Below the pieces are notes generated by a model. That model made no database searches. It saw only the letters and a list, made by a program, of their open reading frames with translations, and was not told where the DNA came from. Made by a program: the position numbers and the translations under genes. A DNA stretch of 43,500 bases from positions 1-43,500 of the forward strand of contig FORK01000023.1 in NCBI GenBank assembly GCA_900113995.1. The letters are read 5' to 3'. The number at the start of each line of letters is the position of its first letter. Position 1 is the first letter of the stretch. This DNA is from Ruminococcaceae bacterium D5. Its GTDB lineage: Bacteria > Bacillota > Clostridia > Oscillospirales > Ruminococcaceae. Shown in pieces: positions 35,605 through 42,818 of this stretch.

Positions 35605-36888
35605 TTACACCTGCTCAAGAGCCTGTGCAATATCGGCAATCAAATCGCGGGAATCCTCCAGCCCGCAGGAGAAACGGACCAGATCGGGCGAAACACCGGC
35701 GGCCGCCAGCTCCTCATCATTCATCTGGCGGTGTGTCGCGGAGGCGGGATGCAGGCAGCAGGTCCGCGCATCGGCCACATGGGTTTCAATCGCGGCGAGT
35801 CTGAGGTTTTTCATAAAGGCTTCAGCAGCCCCGCGGCCTCCCTTGACTCCAAACGACACGACGCCGCAGGAACCGTGGGACAGATATTTCTGGGCCAGCT
35901 CATGATAGCGGTCCCCCGGCAAGCCGCAGTAGCGAACCCATGCAATCTTCGGATGGCTCTGGAGAAATTCGGCGACCGCCTGTCCGTTTTCGCAGTGGCG
36001 CGCCATCCGGACGTGGAGACTCTCCAATCCAAGATTCAGGAGAAAAGCGTTCTGCGGCGACTGAATGGAACCAAAATCGCGCATCAGCTGTGCGGTGGCC
36101 TTGGTAATGAAAGCGCCGCCGAGTCCAAACCGCTCGGTATAAGTCACGCCATGGTAGCTGTCATCCGGCGTGGTGAGACCGGGATACTTATCGGCATATT
36201 TGGTCCAGTCGAACTTTCCGGAATCGACGATGCAGCCGCCTACACCCGCACCGTGGCCGTCCATATATTTGGTGGTCGAATGGGTGACAATGTCGGCGCC
36301 CCATTCAAAGGGGCGGCAGTTGACCGGGGTAGCAAAGGTATTATCAATAATCAGCGGCACGCCATGCGCGTGGGCGGCATGGGCAAACTTCTCGATATCC
36401 AGCACGGTGAGGGCAGGGTTGGCGATTGTCTCGCCAAAAACCGCCTTGGTGTTGGGGCGGAAGGCGGCCTCCAGTTCCTCGGCAGTGCAGTCAGGATCGA
36501 TGAAAGTAAAGTCGATCCCCATCTTTTTCATTGTCACCGAAAACAGGTTATAGGTTCCCCCATAGATCGCAGTGGAAGAAACCACATGATCGCCACAGTT
36601 GGCGATGTTGAAAACCGAATAGAAGTTAGCGGCCTGTCCGGATGAGGTCAGCATGGCGGCGGTCCCGCCTTCCAGCTCGCAGATCTTGCCGGCAACCGCA
36701 TCGTTGGTAGGGTTCTGAAGACGGGTGTAAAAATAACCGCTGGCCTCCAGATCAAAAAGCTTTCCCATATCCTCGCTGGTAGCATACTTAAAGGTCGTGG
36801 ACTGGACAATCGGGATTTGACGGGGCTCTCCATTTCCGGGAGTATAGCCCCCCTGGACGCAGACGGTATTAATCTGATAGCTGCTCAT
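35605..36888 (-). CDS. metY: O-acetylhomoserine sulfhydrylase (PLP-dependent)
   Basis: The 427-residue protein is of the Cys/Met metabolism PLP family with the long OAH sulfhydrylase form. Features are VQSTTFKYATSEDMGKLF near residue 27, SGYFYTRLQNPTND near 47, SSGQAANFYSVF near 77 (phosphate binding), IIDNTFATP near 180 with the PLP-binding Asp, and the lysine in THSTTKYMDGHG near 202. It makes homocysteine from O-acetylhomoserine and sulfide, in direct sulfhydrylation. The start at 36888 has GAAGGAAAC; a frame reaching 37065 crosses its promoter. Confusion with cystathionine gamma-synthase is possible but less likely given length and motifs. Confidence 0.92.
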   Translation of the reverse strand: MSSYQINTVCVQGGYTPGNGEPRQIPIVQSTTFKYATSEDMGKLFDLEASGYFYTRLQNPTNDAVAGKICELEGGTAAMLTSSGQAANFYSVFNIANCGDHVVSSTAIYGGTYNLFSVTMKKMGIDFTFIDPDCTAEELEAAFRPNTKAVFGETIANPALTVLDIEKFAHAAHAHGVPLIIDNTFATPVNCRPFEWGADIVTHSTTKYMDGHGAGVGGCIVDSGKFDWTKYADKYPGLTTPDDSYHGVTYTERFGLGGAFITKATAQLMRDFGSIQSPQNAFLLNLGLESLHVRMARHCENGQAVAEFLQSHPKIAWVRYCGLPGDRYHELAQKYLSHGSCGVVSFGVKGGRGAAEAFMKNLRLAAIETHVADARTCCLHPASATHRQMNDEELAAAGVSPDLVRFSCGLEDSRDLIADIAQALEQV

Positions 36889-36970
36889 GGGTGTTTCCTT
36901 CTTTCCTGTTGGATTGGCGCCGGCGCGGTTCCGAGCCTCAAGCCGGTCGTTAAATGCGACTTTGGGTATC

Positions 36971-36999
36971 ATTATAGCATCGCTTTTGCGGCGAAACAA
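36971..36999 (-). promoter_or_regulatory. Promoter of metY
   Basis: On the minus strand TTGTTT (36999-36994) and TATAAT (36976-36971) with a 17-base spacer. The leader to the ATG is about 75 bases; I saw no SAM riboswitch or T-box there. Confidence 0.8.
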
Positions 37000-37069
37000 G
37001 GGATTCGTCCGAATCCGGCGGAAATATCCTGAAAATTTTCCGACCTCTGCGCGAAAAAAATGCACTGTT

Positions 37070-38045
37070 TAGAGCTATACTGCCAGTTATAAACAATTTC
37101 AACCATCTTTTCAACATGTGCACTGTAAAATGGCTTGTCTTTGCCGTTGAGGAAATAAATTCTTAACAAATTTAAGAGCTATTCTTCAAAAAGCGTTTCA
37201 TCTCTGTTCCAAAAACAAACGATTTTCTGAAACTATACTGAAAGTCAAACCCCAAAATCGGAAAAAGTTCGTGGATTGATTACTTTTCAGGAAATTTGCG
37301 GGTTTGCAAACATATCGGTCAGGAAACTCATTGGGATAAAGTCAGTTGTGAAACCTTATGGGAAGGCCATTGGAACAGTGGCCGCAGACAAGAAGCCATT
37401 TGTTAAATTCGTCAAATGACTAGAAGTTGCGAAAATCATAGAAACGCTTTTCATTCCTGCGATGGCTTTATTCAGCCTTTTCCACTATTCCCGATGGTGT
37501 GAGGGTGAAGTAATTTATCACTGATTTCAAGGCCTTCTGCGGCTGGCTCAAACCATACTGCAATGTCACTCTTGCTGTTGAAAAGCAACGATTTGCTGGT
37601 TCAAAGCGGCTGTCTGTTTAGATACATTTCAAAGGAAAAGGACACGCTGCTGCATAAAAGAGGATACAGCAGCGTATTTCACGATATCATCTTTCCTTTT
37701 ATGAGGATTGCTTCTTTCCCATCCCTCTTGGTTTCGATCTTCAGGCGCTTAATAAGGCTGTTTGGGAAATACAGACTTTCTCATCTGTCAGAAGAGCAAA
37801 TAATCCGGAGCTATCTTTGGCAGAAAAACAGTTCGGATCATATCGGTTTGTCCGATTGAAATAGAAGGATGCCCGTCCCCCGTTATGCCCAATAACAACA
37901 ACTGCTGCCGGAGAGCAAGGGCGCATCTATGAGGAAAGCGTGGATTCCTACCGCACGCTGAGAGAGCGAAACGGACGAATGGCCAACCCACGGGCCGCAC
38001 TCAACCAGCTCCCCCATAGAACGGGTGTTTCTATGCACGAAAACT
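37070..38045. pseudogene. AT-richer degenerate stretch at the left side of the mobile element
   Basis: Composition changes sharply from the GC-rich chromosome. Several short pieces look like decayed coding sequence on the plus strand but are cut by stops. One ends at about 37420 (encodes GIKSVVKPYGKAIGTVAADK before a stop), one lies near 37525-37620 (FITDFKAFCGWLKPYCNVTL), one near 37680-37860 (FPIPLGFDLQALNKAVWEIQ), and one at about 37910-38055. None spans more than 60 residues intact and I do not recognise a family, though a decayed transposase or element gene is plausible. An uninterrupted 98-residue frame at 37563-37859 is out of step with these pieces and has no binding site. Confidence 0.45.
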
Positions 38046-38053
38046 ATAGAAAA

Positions 38054-38089
38054 TAAAAACATCCGGTCTTTCGACCGGATGTTTTTATT
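38054..38089. terminator. Intrinsic terminator in the junction region
   Basis: AAAACATCCGGTC - TTTC - GACCGGATGTTTT at 38057-38084 with A and T runs on both sides, usable in either direction. Confidence 0.8.
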
Positions 38090-38231
38090 TTCAGCAGTGC
38101 GGTAAAATCACTTTTGGAGTCTGCGCGTTCAGTACCCTCCGCATGACATGGACCGCTTTCTCTTTTGGGGATGACAGAAAATTTTTAGGGCCGAAGGCGG
38201 AAAAGCCGATGTCAAGAGGGGTGTACGTCTA

Positions 38232-38266
38232 TAAAAAACGAGTTAAAGCAATCGCTTTAACTCGTT
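38232..38266 (-). terminator. Terminator of the recombinase gene, overlapping its stop codon
   Basis: AACGAGTTAAAGC - AATC - GCTTTAACTCGTT, followed on the minus strand by TTTTTTATAG. The TAA stop of the recombinase (38257-38259) lies within the stem. Confidence 0.85.
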
Positions 38267-39750
38267 CTTGGTGCAGTTGAGCAATCCAAATCCGAACCTG
38301 TTTTCTGATCGGCTAATGCGGTTTTGAGGTCATCAAAAGTGCTGGTCGTTGTCCCTTCCTTGTAGTTGAAGGTTATCACCATTTTGTCATCGTACAGGAA
38401 AATCGCGTTGATAAAAGTATCAATCAGTATCTTGCGATGGGATTTCTGCCGTACATCCAGCTTGCGGAAGCGGTGGAGCCAGAAGGTCATAAACTCGGCG
38501 CTCACCTTAGGCTTCGCCAATTTCTCGCAGGCAATCTTGGTTTCCAGTTCCTCTTTCGTAGCTTCTAGTTCTTCCAGACGGCCTTTCGTGGACTTGGTTA
38601 AAATCCCCTGCTGGATGGCGTTCAAGAGGTTTTGAATGGCTGTGTCCGCCTCCCGCAGCTGTTGTTCATAGAGCGGCAAGTTTACATTCTCCCTGTCCTG
38701 CAAGTCCATCAGCATAGACACAATGGCCTCAATCGCTTTATCGTCCATCACCATCTTCATGGTTTCGCTGACCACCAAATCTTCAATCCATTCTTTCTTG
38801 ACGGACTTCTTGTGGCACTCGGCACGCTTCTTTTTCACCGACACGCACTTGTAGTAGTGATGGACATTCCCCGTGTGGCTGGTACCGCTCTCGCCGCAGA
38901 GATAGGCCCCGCAGTAGCCGCAGAACAGCTTGGTCGTCAACAGATAATCGTCTTCGGCCTTGTGACGGGCCGGGGCCTTCTTGTTCTTCGCCAGCTTCTC
39001 CTGCACCCGGTCAAAGAGGTCTTGGGGAACAATGGCGGGAATGCCGTTTGGCACTACAATGTCCCGGTAGGTGTATTCTCCGATATAGCGGCGGTTGTTC
39101 AAAAGGTGCTGGACGCTGTTGCAGGTCATCTTCTGGCCCCGTGTGTTCTTCACACCCTGCTCGTTGAGCCAGTCTCGAATGGCTGTCATGGTGGCTCCCT
39201 CGTCGTAACGCTGGAATGCCTCTCGGACAAAGGGAGCGGTAAGCGGGTCAAGCTGAAAGCACTGGTCGCTGTCAATCAGATAACCAATAGGACGGGTTCC
39301 ACCGTTGTACTTAGATTTCAAGGCGTTCTCCGTCGTGCCCCGGACTACCTTTTCGGACAGATCTGCGGAGTAGTATTCAGCATATCCCTCCAAGACGCTT
39401 TCCAGAATGATACTCTCGGCCCCGTCTGAAATAACCTCGGTAGCAGATACCACCTTGACCCCGTTCTTTTTCAGAGCGGTTTTGTAGCGGGCGCTGTCGT
39501 AGCGGTTGCGGGCAAACCTATCCAGCTTCCAAACGATAATCATATCGAACAGGCGCTTGCCGCTATCTTTAATCATGTTCTGAAATTCTGGGCGGTTGTC
39601 GGTCTTAGCGGAAAAGGCACGATCTATGTAGTGGCGCAGGATGGTGATACCGTTCTTCTCGGCAAAGGCAGTACACTCCCGGATTTGCCCCTCAACACTT
39701 TCTTCTCGCTGATTGTCTGAGGAATAACGGGCGTAAATAACTGCGTTCAT
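38257..39750 (-). CDS. Large serine recombinase (site-specific integrase of a mobile element)
   Basis: The 497-residue protein has the serine recombinase catalytic domain: AVIYARYSSDNQREESVEGQI with the nucleophile Ser (YSS), then IDRAFSAKTDNRPEFQNM and WKLDRFARNRYDSA with catalytic arginines. The recombinase domain follows (GTRPIGYLID, then GATMTAIRDWLNEQG). A zinc ribbon has Cys pairs (FCGYCG near residue 280; CVSVKKKRAEC), and a coiled coil lies near 365-415. Such enzymes insert and excise integrative elements and are usually found at one end of them. The ATG at 39750 with AAGGAGG fits the family; upstream frame codons lack a site. Confidence 0.95.
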   Translation of the reverse strand: MNAVIYARYSSDNQREESVEGQIRECTAFAEKNGITILRHYIDRAFSAKTDNRPEFQNMIKDSGKRLFDMIIVWKLDRFARNRYDSARYKTALKKNGVKVVSATEVISDGAESIILESVLEGYAEYYSADLSEKVVRGTTENALKSKYNGGTRPIGYLIDSDQCFQLDPLTAPFVREAFQRYDEGATMTAIRDWLNEQGVKNTRGQKMTCNSVQHLLNNRRYIGEYTYRDIVVPNGIPAIVPQDLFDRVQEKLAKNKKAPARHKAEDDYLLTTKLFCGYCGAYLCGESGTSHTGNVHHYYKCVSVKKKRAECHKKSVKKEWIEDLVVSETMKMVMDDKAIEAIVSMLMDLQDRENVNLPLYEQQLREADTAIQNLLNAIQQGILTKSTKGRLEELEATKEELETKIACEKLAKPKVSAEFMTFWLHRFRKLDVRQKSHRKILIDTFINAIFLYDDKMVITFNYKEGTTTSTFDDLKTALADQKTGSDLDCSTAPRTS

Positions 39751-39899
39751 TTTCTTCAACCTCCTTGTTTCTACGCATTTCAAAGCCGTTTTGGCGGTCA
39801 GCCTAAGGAATTATATTACCGTAGTGCTGACACACCGCCAGAAGCCGCATAGTACTTCGCCTTTTGCGTCTGAAATGCGTAGATATGATACTGATTGGT

Positions 39900-39927
39900 G
39901 GGTGCAAGCAGCTTTCTGCTTGCACCC
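39900..39927. repeat. Perfect 12-bp inverted repeat upstream of the recombinase
   Basis: GGGTGCAAGCAG - CTTT - CTGCTTGCACCC. It has no T run in either direction, so it is more likely a protein-binding site or an RNA structure than a terminator. Confidence 0.6.
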
Positions 39928-39951
39928 ACTTGGTTACTGCACAACAAAACT

Positions 39952-40007
39952 GGGGAATGACGTCAAGGGCGCGAAGCGTTCATTTTGACCCTTGCACGGC
40001 ATTCCCC
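39952..40007. repeat. Nested inverted repeat after the HTH gene
   Basis: GGGGAATG at 39952 pairs with CATTCCCC at 40000, and inside it CAAGGG (39964) pairs with CCCTTG (39989). Similar conserved structures occur next to recombinase and sigma genes of clostridial conjugative elements. The role is unknown; it sits between the end of the HTH gene and the recombinase promoter region. Confidence 0.5.
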
Positions 40008-40014
40008 GGCTTTG

Positions 40015-40248
40015 CTATTTCTTCGTAATGGCCTGCATCAACTTACTTTGTAAACGACCTTTCATATATGGGTCTACCTGCTTATGGGTCTGCCCGCTTT
40101 CATCGACTATTGTCTGCAAACACAGCTTGTTGATATAAGCATCATAGTGCTGCAAAATCTGTTCCATCGCATCGGCCTCTCCTGCGCGGGCTGCCTCGAT
40201 AACAGATAGAAGCGGTGGGGGCTTGTATTTGCCGCTTGATTTTTTCAT
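40015..40248 (-). CDS. Conjugative-transposon HTH-domain protein
   Basis: The 77-residue protein matches the small HTH_16-type domain found in Tn916-like and related elements: PLLSVIEAARAGEADAMEQI, then LQHYDAYINKLC. This family resembles sigma region 1-2 fragments and is usually encoded directly after a small sigma factor gene, as here (ATGA overlap with the sigma stop at 40245-40248). A role in regulating element genes is inferred. Confidence 0.88.
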   Translation of the reverse strand: MKKSSGKYKPPPLLSVIEAARAGEADAMEQILQHYDAYINKLCLQTIVDESGQTHKQVDPYMKGRLQSKLMQAITKK

Positions 40249-40664
40249 GGAAGTTTCTCCGTCAGTTGTTCCCGCATATTCCGCAAAATACTTGTACGGC
40301 GGCGCTGAATGGCGCTTCTGGAACAGCGCATCCTCCTGCCGATTTCCCGATCGTTCAGTTCCAGCACAAAGCGCAAAATCAAAAGTCGTCGCTCTGACTG
40401 CGGTAGCTTCTCAATGATATTTGCCAACTGCTCATTGCTGATTTGCAGGGTATAACCATCCGCTGAAAAGGTTATGTAATCGCTGGGATACTGATCTGTC
40501 GTGCAGATTCTGTCTACAATCGGCTGCGGCAAATAATTCAGAGATACCAGCCATTTGTTTTGACAGGAAAATTCCCGAAAACAGTCCAGCATTGCATGGC
40601 GCAGGACAACTTTGCAGAAGGAGTCAAAGCGGTGGCGCTCCGCAGTATCTTCATTGATCATCAT
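40245..40664 (-). CDS. Sigma-70-like small sigma factor of a conjugative transposon
   Basis: The 139-residue protein has an N-terminal helical region (HRFDSFCKVVLRHAMLDCFRE), then LPQSERRLLILRFVLELNDREIGRRM and a sigma region 4 HTH, CSRSAIQRRRTSIL. Proteins of this kind control excision and transfer genes in Tn916-type elements. The ATG at 40664 follows AAAGGAGAATCCC. The start lies 14 bases inside the acetyltransferase gene upstream, so it depends on translation of the cargo operon or is coupled to it. It also overlaps the HTH gene by 4 bases. Confidence 0.88.
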   Translation of the reverse strand: MMINEDTAERHRFDSFCKVVLRHAMLDCFREFSCQNKWLVSLNYLPQPIVDRICTTDQYPSDYITFSADGYTLQISNEQLANIIEKLPQSERRLLILRFVLELNDREIGRRMRCSRSAIQRRRTSILRNMREQLTEKLP

Positions 40665-41307
40665 GGGATTCTCCTTTGCATAACGGCTGCAAGCGGTCAA
40701 TTCTCCCTGCCTGAATATCTGAAATATGCTGCTTTATTTTTTCTTCGGGCCAGTCCCACCAGTTAATTTGCAGTAAGGCCCCGATGGTATCATCCGAGAA
40801 GCGTTTGCGGATTGCTTTAGCGGGAACGCCGCCGACAATCGTATAAGGCGGCACATCTTTTGTTACGACGGCGCGAGTACCGATGATTGCGCCATCTCCA
40901 ATGGTAACACCAGACAGAATCACCGCCTCATATCCAATCCACACATCGTTGCCGATGATAATATCGCCTTTATTGTCCCATGCGCTTGTTATGTTCTGGA
41001 CATCCAGTCCCCATTCCTCAAAAAAGATCGGGAACGGATAGGTGGACAAGGATGCTTGTGTATGATTGGCGCTGGTGAACAAAAACTTTGCCCCGCAGGC
41101 AATAGAACAGAATTTTCCAATGATAAGTTTGTCATGGTTGATCGGATAGTGGTACAGTACATTGTTCTTCTCAAACTGCCGTGGGTCATAGACAAAGTCG
41201 TTATACATAGTAAAGTTCCCGACAAGGATGTTGGGATTTTTGATGACATTTTTCAGATATACGGTTGCGTGGTCGTTGGTGCGAGGATAAATGTTCTCTG
41301 GATTCAT
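40651..41307 (-). CDS. Hexapeptide-repeat acetyltransferase of the Vat/CatB (XAT) family
   Basis: The 218-residue left-handed beta-helix protein closely follows streptogramin A acetyltransferase (Vat) architecture: ILVGNFTMYND, LYHYPINHDKLIIGKFCSIACGAKF, the catalytic His in SANHTQASLSTYPF near residue 90, then hexapeptide repeats DIIIGNDVWIGYEAVILSGV and VTIGDGAIIGTRAVVTKDV, ending in WWDWPEEKI. XAT enzymes acetylate streptogramins or chloramphenicol, but many chromosomal relatives have unknown substrates. The setting in a mobile element makes drug modification plausible, not proven. A strong GGAGGGAACGTC site precedes the ATG. It is the third gene of the cargo operon and overlaps the sigma gene. 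Confidence 0.85.
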   Translation of the reverse strand: MNPENIYPRTNDHATVYLKNVIKNPNILVGNFTMYNDFVYDPRQFEKNNVLYHYPINHDKLIIGKFCSIACGAKFLFTSANHTQASLSTYPFPIFFEEWGLDVQNITSAWDNKGDIIIGNDVWIGYEAVILSGVTIGDGAIIGTRAVVTKDVPPYTIVGGVPAKAIRKRFSDDTIGALLQINWWDWPEEKIKQHISDIQAGRIDRLQPLCKGESHDDQ

Positions 41308-41327
41308 GACGTTCCCTCCTCTCGAAG

Positions 41328-42026
41328 TTATGAGATCTCGTATCTCCCAATCCGTGAAAAATGGTTGTTCTCCACATAGTAAACAGCGTGTTCCTTTGCC
41401 GAATAGACGAAAGAAACTCTGGTGGCCCAGATCCCTTCCTGCCGGACGGCCTGAAGTACAGAAAACGCATCAGTGACAGTAAACTGCTTTCCGTAAGTGT
41501 TCAGAAGTTGAGCAGCCCTTTCGTATCGGTCATCTCCCGGCACAAGAAAGGGCATTGTGCTTTCGGGTGCAAGGACAGAGTAATTGGTAATCAGCGAGTA
41601 GCGCCCATGATCTTCCCGCCAGCCAATACCCGGTTCAACAATCAGAGTGCGGCCCTGCCTGTCGGACAACATGGCCTGCATGGTGGCATCCGGAGCATAG
41701 ACGATCTTCCGTTCCTGTACGATTTGCAGTGCATCGTCAAAGCTGATTTTTGCCTGCACAAACTGTTCTGTCAGGTCTGCGATTGTCATGCAGTTTTTGG
41801 AATCCTGATAGGCCCCTTCCGGGTTTCCGTGAACATACAACAGGGTTCCGACATTTCCGTTGCGGTTCACGCCGTGATAGGAATGACGCACCCCATCGGG
41901 CCGTAGGATGCCGATATAAAAGCGGTCTTTTTCTGTTATGATTTTGTGATCCCATACGGCAAGGTCAATCTCAAAATTGAAGCCGGTGATGGTATCTTCA
42001 CCTCGGTAAACAAATCGAGTACACAT
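41328..42026 (-). CDS. Ntn-hydrolase family protein, linear amide C-N hydrolase (choloylglycine hydrolase-like)
   Basis: The 232-residue protein starts Met-Cys (MCTRFVYRGED), leaving Cys as N-terminal nucleophile after Met removal. It continues ITGFNFEIDLAVW, which resembles the G-R/F-N-x-E/D-D pattern of penicillin V acylase and bile salt hydrolase. Further family-like parts are DRQGRTLIVEPG near residue 128 and LITNYSVLAPES near 152, with the conserved Asn. At 232 residues it is clearly shorter than bile salt hydrolases (about 320), so a true bile-salt activity is doubtful. Amide substrates such as acyl-homoserine lactones, penicillin V or small amides are alternatives. It is the second cargo gene, with an AAAGGA site. 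Confidence 0.8.
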   Translation of the reverse strand: MCTRFVYRGEDTITGFNFEIDLAVWDHKIITEKDRFYIGILRPDGVRHSYHGVNRNGNVGTLLYVHGNPEGAYQDSKNCMTIADLTEQFVQAKISFDDALQIVQERKIVYAPDATMQAMLSDRQGRTLIVEPGIGWREDHGRYSLITNYSVLAPESTMPFLVPGDDRYERAAQLLNTYGKQFTVTDAFSVLQAVRQEGIWATRVSFVYSAKEHAVYYVENNHFSRIGRYEIS

Positions 42027-42163
42027 GGTTTTTTCCTTTCTTGTGATGTATTTGTTGTTTTTATCGTACTGCCGATACGAACGCTTTTCCATCCACCAGA
42101 CAATACCGAATCAATCTGTATCAAACAAAAAGCAGGGGTTGCATTTCTGCAACCCCTGCCGGT

Positions 42164-42427
42164 TCATTTTTGATAAATGATTTTACGAATGGCCGATACG
42201 GATAGGAAGTATTTTTCCGCTAACGCCTCCATAGAGGTTCCGTTCTGAAACTCCTCTACGATTTGGCGGTTTCGTTGCTGTAATTCCTGCCGGTAGCCCG
42301 AAGCTTCTCCCCATCGTTTTTGCTGCGCTTGATCGGCGGGAACATAAAGATAGCCCCCTTGAATATAGCTTTGCAATTCCTTGACCAGCGCATCGGGAAG
42401 AAGATTTTTTGCATTGATGTATTTCAT
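42164..42427 (-). CDS. CD3324-family small HTH protein
   Basis: The 87-residue protein matches a clostridial family of short HTH proteins: MKYINAKNLLPDALVKELQ, then GGYLYVPADQAQQKRWGEASGYRQEL, and a final recognition-helix-like part MEALAEKYFLSVSAIRKII. The N-terminal half is the well-conserved part; function is not known, though DNA binding is likely. The start at 42427 is chosen by AAGGAGGAAGCCTGC; a frame reaching 42529 runs through the structured leader. It leads the cargo operon and is separated from the hydrolase gene by 137 bases. Confidence 0.82.
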   Translation of the reverse strand: MKYINAKNLLPDALVKELQSYIQGGYLYVPADQAQQKRWGEASGYRQELQQRNRQIVEEFQNGTSMEALAEKYFLSVSAIRKIIYQK

Positions 42428-42585
42428 GCAGGCTTCCTCCTTGAGATAATCGTCAAGCAGCAAAGCCAGCATATTGATTATGCGACGATTTTTACTCCAT
42501 GCAAACGTCGCAATCCACTGGCTTTGCATGGAGCCGCACTTCGTTGAGTTTTGTCATCCGACACCACTTCTTTCTGTTTCATAGC
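42428..42585 (-). promoter_or_regulatory. Structured leader with possible translational attenuator before the cargo operon
   Basis: On the minus strand the leader contains competing stems. CTCCATGCAAA (42533-42523) pairs with TTTGCATGGAG (42505-42495). GCGACG (42511-42506) can instead pair with CGTCGC (42487-42482). CAAAGCCAG (in the first arm) can pair with CTGGCTTTG (42469-42461). GCTGGCTT (42470-42463) can pair with AAGCCTGC (42435-42428), just after the Shine-Dalgarno AAGGAGG (42442-42436), with one mismatch. These alternatives resemble attenuators of resistance genes. A small leader peptide frame crosses the first arm. Inference from pairing only; no folding was computed. Confidence 0.5.
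42492..42557 (-). CDS. Possible leader peptide (21 residues)
   Basis: The frame MTKLNEVRLHAKPVDCDVCM plus one Glu ends in TAA right after the 3' arm of the first hairpin. The upstream GTGGTGTCGG is a weak Shine-Dalgarno. An alternative frame from 42582 encodes 34 residues starting MKQKEVVSDDK, and its ATG is almost at the predicted transcription start. Either could be a stalling peptide, or neither is translated. Confidence 0.25.
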   Translation of the reverse strand: MTKLNEVRLHAKPVDCDVCME

Positions 42586-42591
42586 ATCTTT

Positions 42592-42620
42592 ATCATACCA
42601 CGCAACTTGAAATCGCTCAA
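42592..42620 (-). promoter_or_regulatory. Promoter of the cargo operon
   Basis: On the minus strand TTGAGC (42620-42615) and TATGAT (42597-42592) with a 17-base spacer, reading into the structured leader and the CD3324-type gene. Confidence 0.75.
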
Positions 42621-42691
42621 CGATTTTTTGTAAATAGCGGGTAGAAACGTCTAGTTTGAACGTATTATTAGCGAAGCAATCAAGAGAGGGT

Positions 42692-42706
42692 TTGGGATAC
42701 TCCCAA
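42692..42706. promoter_or_regulatory. Small palindrome, possible operator
   Basis: TTGGGA-TAC-TCCCAA is a perfect 6-bp inverted repeat upstream of the cargo promoter. Its role is unknown. Confidence 0.25.
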
Positions 42707-42710
42707 CAAG

Positions 42711-42752
42711 AAAAAATCTCCACACCGGCAGCAGGCCGAAAACGGAGATTTT
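42711..42752 (-). terminator. Terminator insulating the cargo promoter
   Basis: AAAATCTCC and GGAGATTTT flank an inner CGGC / GCCG stem; on the minus strand six T follow (42716-42711). It would stop transcription entering from the right before the cargo promoter. Confidence 0.6.
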
Positions 42753-42754
42753 AT

Positions 42755-42774
42755 GGGAGTGTAGCCACACTCCC
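42755..42774. repeat. Perfect hairpin GGGAGTGT/ACACTCCC, possible oriT-type site
   Basis: GGGAGTGT - AGCC - ACACTCCC. Short hairpins like this lie near nick sites of mobilisable elements, and the small genes downstream resemble element genes near relaxases. No relaxase is visible in the window, so this is a weak suggestion. Confidence 0.3.
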
Positions 42775-42818
42775 TATGCTTGCTCTCTTTTAGTTCACCC
42801 GGAATGGAAAGGAAGGGG

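Noticed and set aside
36889-36970. SAM riboswitch or T-box before metY
   Set aside because: The leader is only about 75 bases and lacks the S-box core, the T-box sequence and a conditional terminator.
41328-42026. Calling this gene a bile salt hydrolase
   Set aside because: It is about 90 residues shorter than characterised bile salt hydrolases, and only the general Ntn-family motifs are visible.
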